From: Gonium pectorale
Taxonomy: Eukaryota > Chlorophyta > Chlorophyceae > Chlamydomonadales > Volvocaceae
Reading direction: 5' to 3'
Length of the DNA stretch: 13,434 nucleotides
NCBI GenBank assembly: GCA_001584585.1
Contig: LSYV01000044.1
Location: 767,504 to 780,937, forward strand
Notes under the pieces: generated by a model
Told to the model about the DNA's origin: nothing
Seen by the model: the letters and a program-made list of their open reading frames with translations, nothing else
Databases searched by the model: none
Translations under genes and position numbers: made by a program
In this document: positions 10,126 to 13,434 of the stretch, in pieces
How positions within the stretch are numbered: the stretch's first letter is position 1
How the letters are laid out: each line of letters begins with the position of its first letter

Positions 10126-10193
10126 AGGAGCTGAGCGCGGCGACTCCATTTACTCCATTTTTTAACGGCAGAGCGCCCGCTGCAGCAGGCGGG

Positions 10194-10198
10194 TGTAA
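10194..10198 (+). terminator. candidate poly(A) signal TGTAA of the SET gene
   Basis: This is the first plus-strand TGTAA after the stop at 9383-9385. Cleavage would be expected roughly 10-20 nt downstream. Its support is position and the known algal signal only. Confidence 0.4.
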
Positions 10199-11490
10199 CA
10201 ATGCCGGCAGGGGTGAGGCGCTTTGAGAGTGAACCCGGGAGCTTGTGAGCGCGAGACGAAGAGAGTATGCGGTTCGTAGAGGTGATGCTACTGCCCTCTG
10301 CAAGCGAGCATGTGCTCATGAGGCCCCACCCAGGCTGCGATTCGCGTCGCAAACGGGCTCCTGCTTGCACGCTTTCTTTCATGTATTGTATTCCGTCAGA
10401 AAATCCGTTCTCGTGTATGTAGCATGCAGTACGAGTCGGAGCAAGTATGTCTGAAGAGCGAGTCCATCACGGAGCTGAGTGTCGAGGGTTTAAGGAGTGT
10501 GCGCAGGCGTGCTCGAAGCGAGAGGTGAGGTTTTGCACAGAGGAGAGAGCGTTGACTTGGGGTCCCTTTATCGGTTCCACCCCCGTGTCACATGGCGCGA
10601 GATAATACTATGTGCGTCTCGCCATCCGCGTGGTGGGCGTGTGGGCCCTCTGTGCGAGCATGGCGGCTGCCGTGCAAGGATTCTGTGACGTAGGCAGGTA
10701 CGGCGCAGGTCCGGTCTCGCCCGTACGCTCGGAGGTCCAAAGTTGCGATCATCACGAAGTACCGGCAGTCATTGGTACGATCGGCCCGCGGGGTGCCTCT
10801 CCGTATGTGGCGGCGACACTCGTGTGTGCAGACTAAGCTGATAGTAGGCTTGGGCGGAGCTCTACGGTCTCGAATACCGCTGCCGTGTCCAAGTGTGCGC
10901 GCCCAGTGCCCCCAGGATTGAGGATGCTTGCGATGAGCCCAGGGTCCGGCACAAAGTGCCATATGTGGGGGGCAACTTAATTCGTTGAGCGCTTTGGCGG
11001 AGGGGCTGCTTGGATCGTGTGCGACGAGAATGTCGAGGCATGTCAGGCCCTGTTTCCGTTCCTTTTTAAGCCATGGTAACACTACAGCAGCCTACGGAGC
11101 GCTTCCAGATCTGTCTCTTGCTGGCTGTATCTTATGGCGCCCCGTGTTCTGGTACGTTCGAGGGCGCCTTTCAGCGGTACACGTGGCGCGTCGATTTTGG
11201 GTGTTGCTTACCGGCTCCCGAGCGGATGCCCGACAGACACGAACTGACTCGTGTGCACGCCGAGTGATGGGTTGAGAACTGAGCCTACGATGACTGCTCC
11301 TGTTGCGTACCCAAGGTGCAATAATGTCGCTTCACGCCGTCCATGCTTCCAGGTACTGTTTGAGTCTGGGAACTTTGAACAGAATCTCACGACTCGGACA
11401 GGCATTACTAGGCTGGGTATGGTGCCTCCTGAGGTGATGCCCGGTTCTGCTGCGGATTGCGAGGTAACCGGCTTACCGCAGGAGCCGCGA

Positions 11491-11520
11491 TCTCATATGG
11501 CCTGCCTGTGCCATATGAGA
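11491..11520. repeat. 11-bp perfect inverted repeat with 8-nt loop
   Basis: TCTCATATGGC at 11491-11501 is followed by an 8-nt spacer and its exact reverse complement GCCATATGAGA at 11510-11520. Each arm contains an NdeI-type CATATG. It lies about 0.94 kb upstream of the EPYC1 start and could be a protein-binding site, a hairpin or the trace of a small mobile element. Confidence 0.85.
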
Positions 11521-11628
11521 GCACGGCAGCACATAACAGCTGATGAAAAGCCTGCGCCTAAAAGGGCATAATAAAGGGCATCATGCACGGCATTATGTGT
11601 AGGGCGGTACGCCAGGTCTGGCGGATCC

Positions 11629-11661
11629 CTTCAAAGCAGGGGAGCTCCCCTGCTTCAAAGC
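11629..11661. repeat. 22-bp perfect palindrome flanked by CTTCAAAGC direct repeats
   Basis: The 22 bases at 11634-11655 equal their own reverse complement; the left half is AAGCAGGGGAG and the right half CTCCCCTGCTT. The nonamer CTTCAAAGC overlaps both ends in direct orientation, at 11629-11637 and 11653-11661. It is about 800 bp upstream of EPYC1. Confidence 0.9.
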
Positions 11662-12360
11662 GGGCCGACCCATTTTCAGCGGACGACATCCTGTCTTGCC
11701 CCGACTCATCGTAAGAAGTGGGCGACTCGGTAACCAGATTTTCGACGGCGGCCTTGCGCATAATCTGACGTGTTTTCTGTGCCAAGGCAAATGGCATGCT
11801 TGGCGACGGTGTGTCGACTGACATGCCACGGCACATATCCGCAGTATTCTACATCAGCGTGTGTCGTCGAGATAATGTGTGAACATAAGCTGGGCAGGGT
11901 GAGCCTGGGAGTCGCCTTTACAATGCCTGACATGTCGGCGACGGTTCGCATGCAAATGCATGCACCGGGCGCCACCGAACTACGAATAGATGTGTCTGGT
12001 GCATATGTTCATTTGAAGCACGCCTGGAGCAAGGCCTAGGAGGCACAAGTGAGCGACTCGTGCAATAAGGCGATGGCCACTCATTTCCGACTTTGCATGA
12101 CACGATGAATACATGAAGCAGCTGCTTATAATCGAGCGTCATTTCTATCGAGCTCGTTGACAAATGTGCAACAGTCGGCAAGTATGAGCCAAACGACCAG
12201 GGTTTCGGCCTTCGTGCGTTGCACTACAAGATTGTTATAGCCATTGAGTTTGCATGCGCAATGACTGATTGGCCATGCACGCACTGTGTGCGGTGCTCTG
12301 CGAACTTCTACAACCTGGGACGAGCAGAGCCAGTCCGTACGGTTGTAGAGCTTTGGCTCC

Positions 12361-12368
12361 CATTAAAG
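12361..12368 (+). promoter_or_regulatory. weak TATA-like candidate for EPYC1
   Basis: The bases ATTAAAGG at about 12362-12369 are the nearest TATA-like sequence upstream of the EPYC1 start codon (12456), roughly 90 bp away. That would allow a 5'UTR of about 60 nt. The match is weak and there is no independent support. Confidence 0.22.
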
Positions 12369-12455
12369 GCCAGCCGTCGGCCCCTGATCAACACGGCCAC
12401 AGTCTCACGCTTCATTCTCATCTTCTCAGTTTCGTGCCTCGAGCCCACAGTCTAA

Positions 12456-13434
12456 ATGGCCCTCTCTGCCATGCGTGTTGGCGCTGCGCCCCGCGCGGCT
12501 GTGTCCCGCCCCCAGGTAAGATTGGCGGCTTCACCCTTGCATGTGATCGTTGTGCCTTCGCATCGGAAGGCCTCCCGAACTTGTGGCCTGGCCTGCAATG
12601 GCGCCGTTACTGCGGCGTTCTCGCGCTTTTAGAGGCCCTCCGTTCATGATCTGGTTGACCTCGCTGTTTCTATACCATTGCGGTACAGCTTTTTGATAAA
12701 CATGTCCGTTCTTCCTTTGCTTGCAGACCGTCCAGGTCGTTGCTCGCGGCTCGTGGCGCGAGTCCTCCACCGTCACCGCCACGCCGGCTGGGTAAGTAAC
12801 TACCCATTAATGGGTCTTGATCGCGTATTCCGTGCTGGTCAGCATTCTCACGCTGGTTGTGGGTCGACGTCGCTCTGGAATCGCGGTTACTTCGCCGTGC
12901 CTTGTCTCTAGCCTTTCAACACCATGCGACGTAGTACTCCTTCATATCCTTTCTATCTTGAAAGGGAACAATCAGGCGGCCCCTCGCTTGTATGTAGGCC
13001 TATCCATGCACCTTATCCGCTCGTCTGACGTTTGCTGCCCTCCACTTCCTTGCGTCCCTACCTCCTCGCAGCCGCTCTTCGTCCGCTGCCAACCGCGTGA
13101 GCCCCACCCGCTCGGTCCTGCCCGCCAACTGGCGCCAGGAGCTCGAGTCGCTCCGCAATGGCAACGGCAACGGCTCGTCGGCGGCTGCCGCCCCCGCCCC
13201 CGCCCCTGCTCGCTCTGCCTCGGCTAGCTGGCGCGATGCCCCCGCCGCCGCTGCTCCGGCCCGCCCCAGCTCGAGCCCCAAGAAGGCCGTGACCCCCTCG
13301 CGCTCGTCGCTGCCCGCCAACTGGAAGCAGGAGCTGGAGGCCCTGCGCGGCGGCTCGTCCTCGTCGTCGGCGTCGTCCTACTCCGCTCCTGCCGCGGCCC
13401 CGGCCCGCCCCAGCTCGAGCCCCAAGAAGGCCGT
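12456..13434 (+). CDS. EPYC1: EPYC1, Rubisco-linker protein of the pyrenoid matrix (5' part, runs off window)
   Basis: EPYC1 (also LCI5) is the disordered multivalent linker that binds Rubisco small subunits and condenses Rubisco into the pyrenoid. Exons are 12456..12515, 12727..12791 and 13072..13434+, with GTAAGA and GTAAGT donors, TGCAG and CGCAG acceptors, and matching phases (0, then 2). The visible 162 residues begin MALSAMRVGAAPRAAV, a plastid transit peptide; by analogy with C. reinhardtii cleavage would be near VVA26|R27. SWRES follows at 29-33. The first Rubisco-binding helix NWRQELESLR is at 61-70, SASWRDA at 92-98, and the second helix NWKQELEALR at 125-134. Linkers are Ala/Pro/Ser-rich with basic PKKAV segments at 111-115 and from 159. 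The start context is AAATGG. Codons are strongly C-ending, as in highly expressed algal genes. Family assignment is firm; the 3' end and total repeat number are outside the window. Confidence 0.96.
13256..13434 (+). repeat. exact 35-bp direct repeat inside EPYC1 exon 3
   Basis: The 35 bases at 13256-13290 recur exactly at 13400-13434, an offset of 144 bp (48 codons), at the same codon phase. They encode ARPSSSPKKAV and part of the flanking codons. The second copy ends at the window edge, so the identity may extend further. The flanking bases before each copy differ. Confidence 0.95.

Larger units (their letters stand above)
9386..10215 (+). other. probable 3'UTR of the SET gene
   Basis: No coding frame here is convincing, including the 194-codon minus-strand frame at 10149..9565, which is Ala/Pro/Ser-rich and lacks any family resemblance. 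The first TGTAA after the SET-gene stop is at 10194-10198, implying a 3'UTR of about 825 nt, normal for volvocine genes. The stretch contains degenerate GCCGGAGYTGGC repeats. Confidence 0.45.
10216..12455. other. intergenic region upstream of EPYC1
   Basis: About 2.2 kb without a convincing gene. The base composition is clearly more balanced than in the exons, and the longest open frames (for example 11251-11571 plus, 10588-11082 minus) show no family, no splice pattern and no GC-rich third position. It holds two strong inverted repeats (11491-11520 and 11634-11655). The EPYC1 promoter and 5'UTR must lie at its right end. Confidence 0.55.

Noticed and set aside
9565..10303. Minus-strand frames of 194 and 185 codons, Ala/Pro/Ser-rich
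   Set aside because: They have no recognisable domain, overlap each other in different frames, and lie where the SET-gene 3'UTR is expected.
11548..11605. GGGCATAATAAAGGGCATCA and nearby GGCATTATG near-repeats, with an AATAAA-like string
   Set aside because: They are too short and imperfect to call a repeat family, and AATAAA is not the usual poly(A) signal in these algae.
11737..11743. GATTTTC, matching the GANTTNC core of the C. reinhardtii low-CO2 enhancer
   Set aside because: A 7-mer with two free positions is expected by chance every few kilobases, it is about 710 bp from the EPYC1 start, and no second copy was found nearby to support it.
1..13434. Search for tRNA genes, CRISPR arrays, transposase or reverse-transcriptase frames
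   Set aside because: TTCGA-like strings (for example at about 919, 4333 and 11156) lack the surrounding tRNA arms, and no spaced identical repeats or mobile-element protein motifs were seen.

Overview
The window reads as nuclear DNA from a volvocine green alga close to, but probably not identical with, Chlamydomonas reinhardtii. It is GC-rich, its genes are split by short to medium GT-AG introns, its coding third positions favour C and G, and two genes have long 3' regions ending in the green-algal poly(A) signal TGTAA. The deciding evidence is the start of a gene whose product carries the repeated NW[RK]QELE[SA]LR Rubisco-binding motif of the pyrenoid linker EPYC1. No tRNA, rRNA, CRISPR array, insertion sequence or phage gene was recognised.

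Layout. (1) 1091-2529, minus: a four-exon gene for a small secreted cysteine-rich protein (144 aa), family not named, with a 3'UTR of about 750 nt. (2) 2530-4364: no convincing gene; this should hold the shikimate kinase 3'UTR and the promoter of gene 1. (3) 4365-7760, minus: plastid shikimate kinase, four firm exons plus an inferred tiny last exon; intron 1 carries a (TGGGGG)7 tract. (4) 7761-8022: a 262-bp divergent promoter region. (5) 8023-9385, plus: a two-exon SET-domain protein methyltransferase of the Rubisco-LSMT/SETD3 class that stops right after the SET domain; its probable 3'UTR runs to about 10.2 kb. (6) About 10.2-12.45 kb: intergenic, with two strong inverted repeats. (7) 12456 to the window end, plus: EPYC1 exons 1, 2 and part of 3, cut by the window edge.

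How they relate. Shikimate kinase (aromatic amino acid synthesis) and EPYC1 (carbon-concentrating mechanism) both act in the plastid but in unrelated processes. Their proximity fits my recollection that both lie on chromosome 10 of C. reinhardtii with nearby locus numbers, so this is probably conserved volvocine gene order rather than a functional cluster. A SET protein resembling Rubisco methyltransferases beside the Rubisco linker is suggestive but unproven. All exon joins are my own readings from splice sites, phase and protein similarity; none was checked against transcripts.
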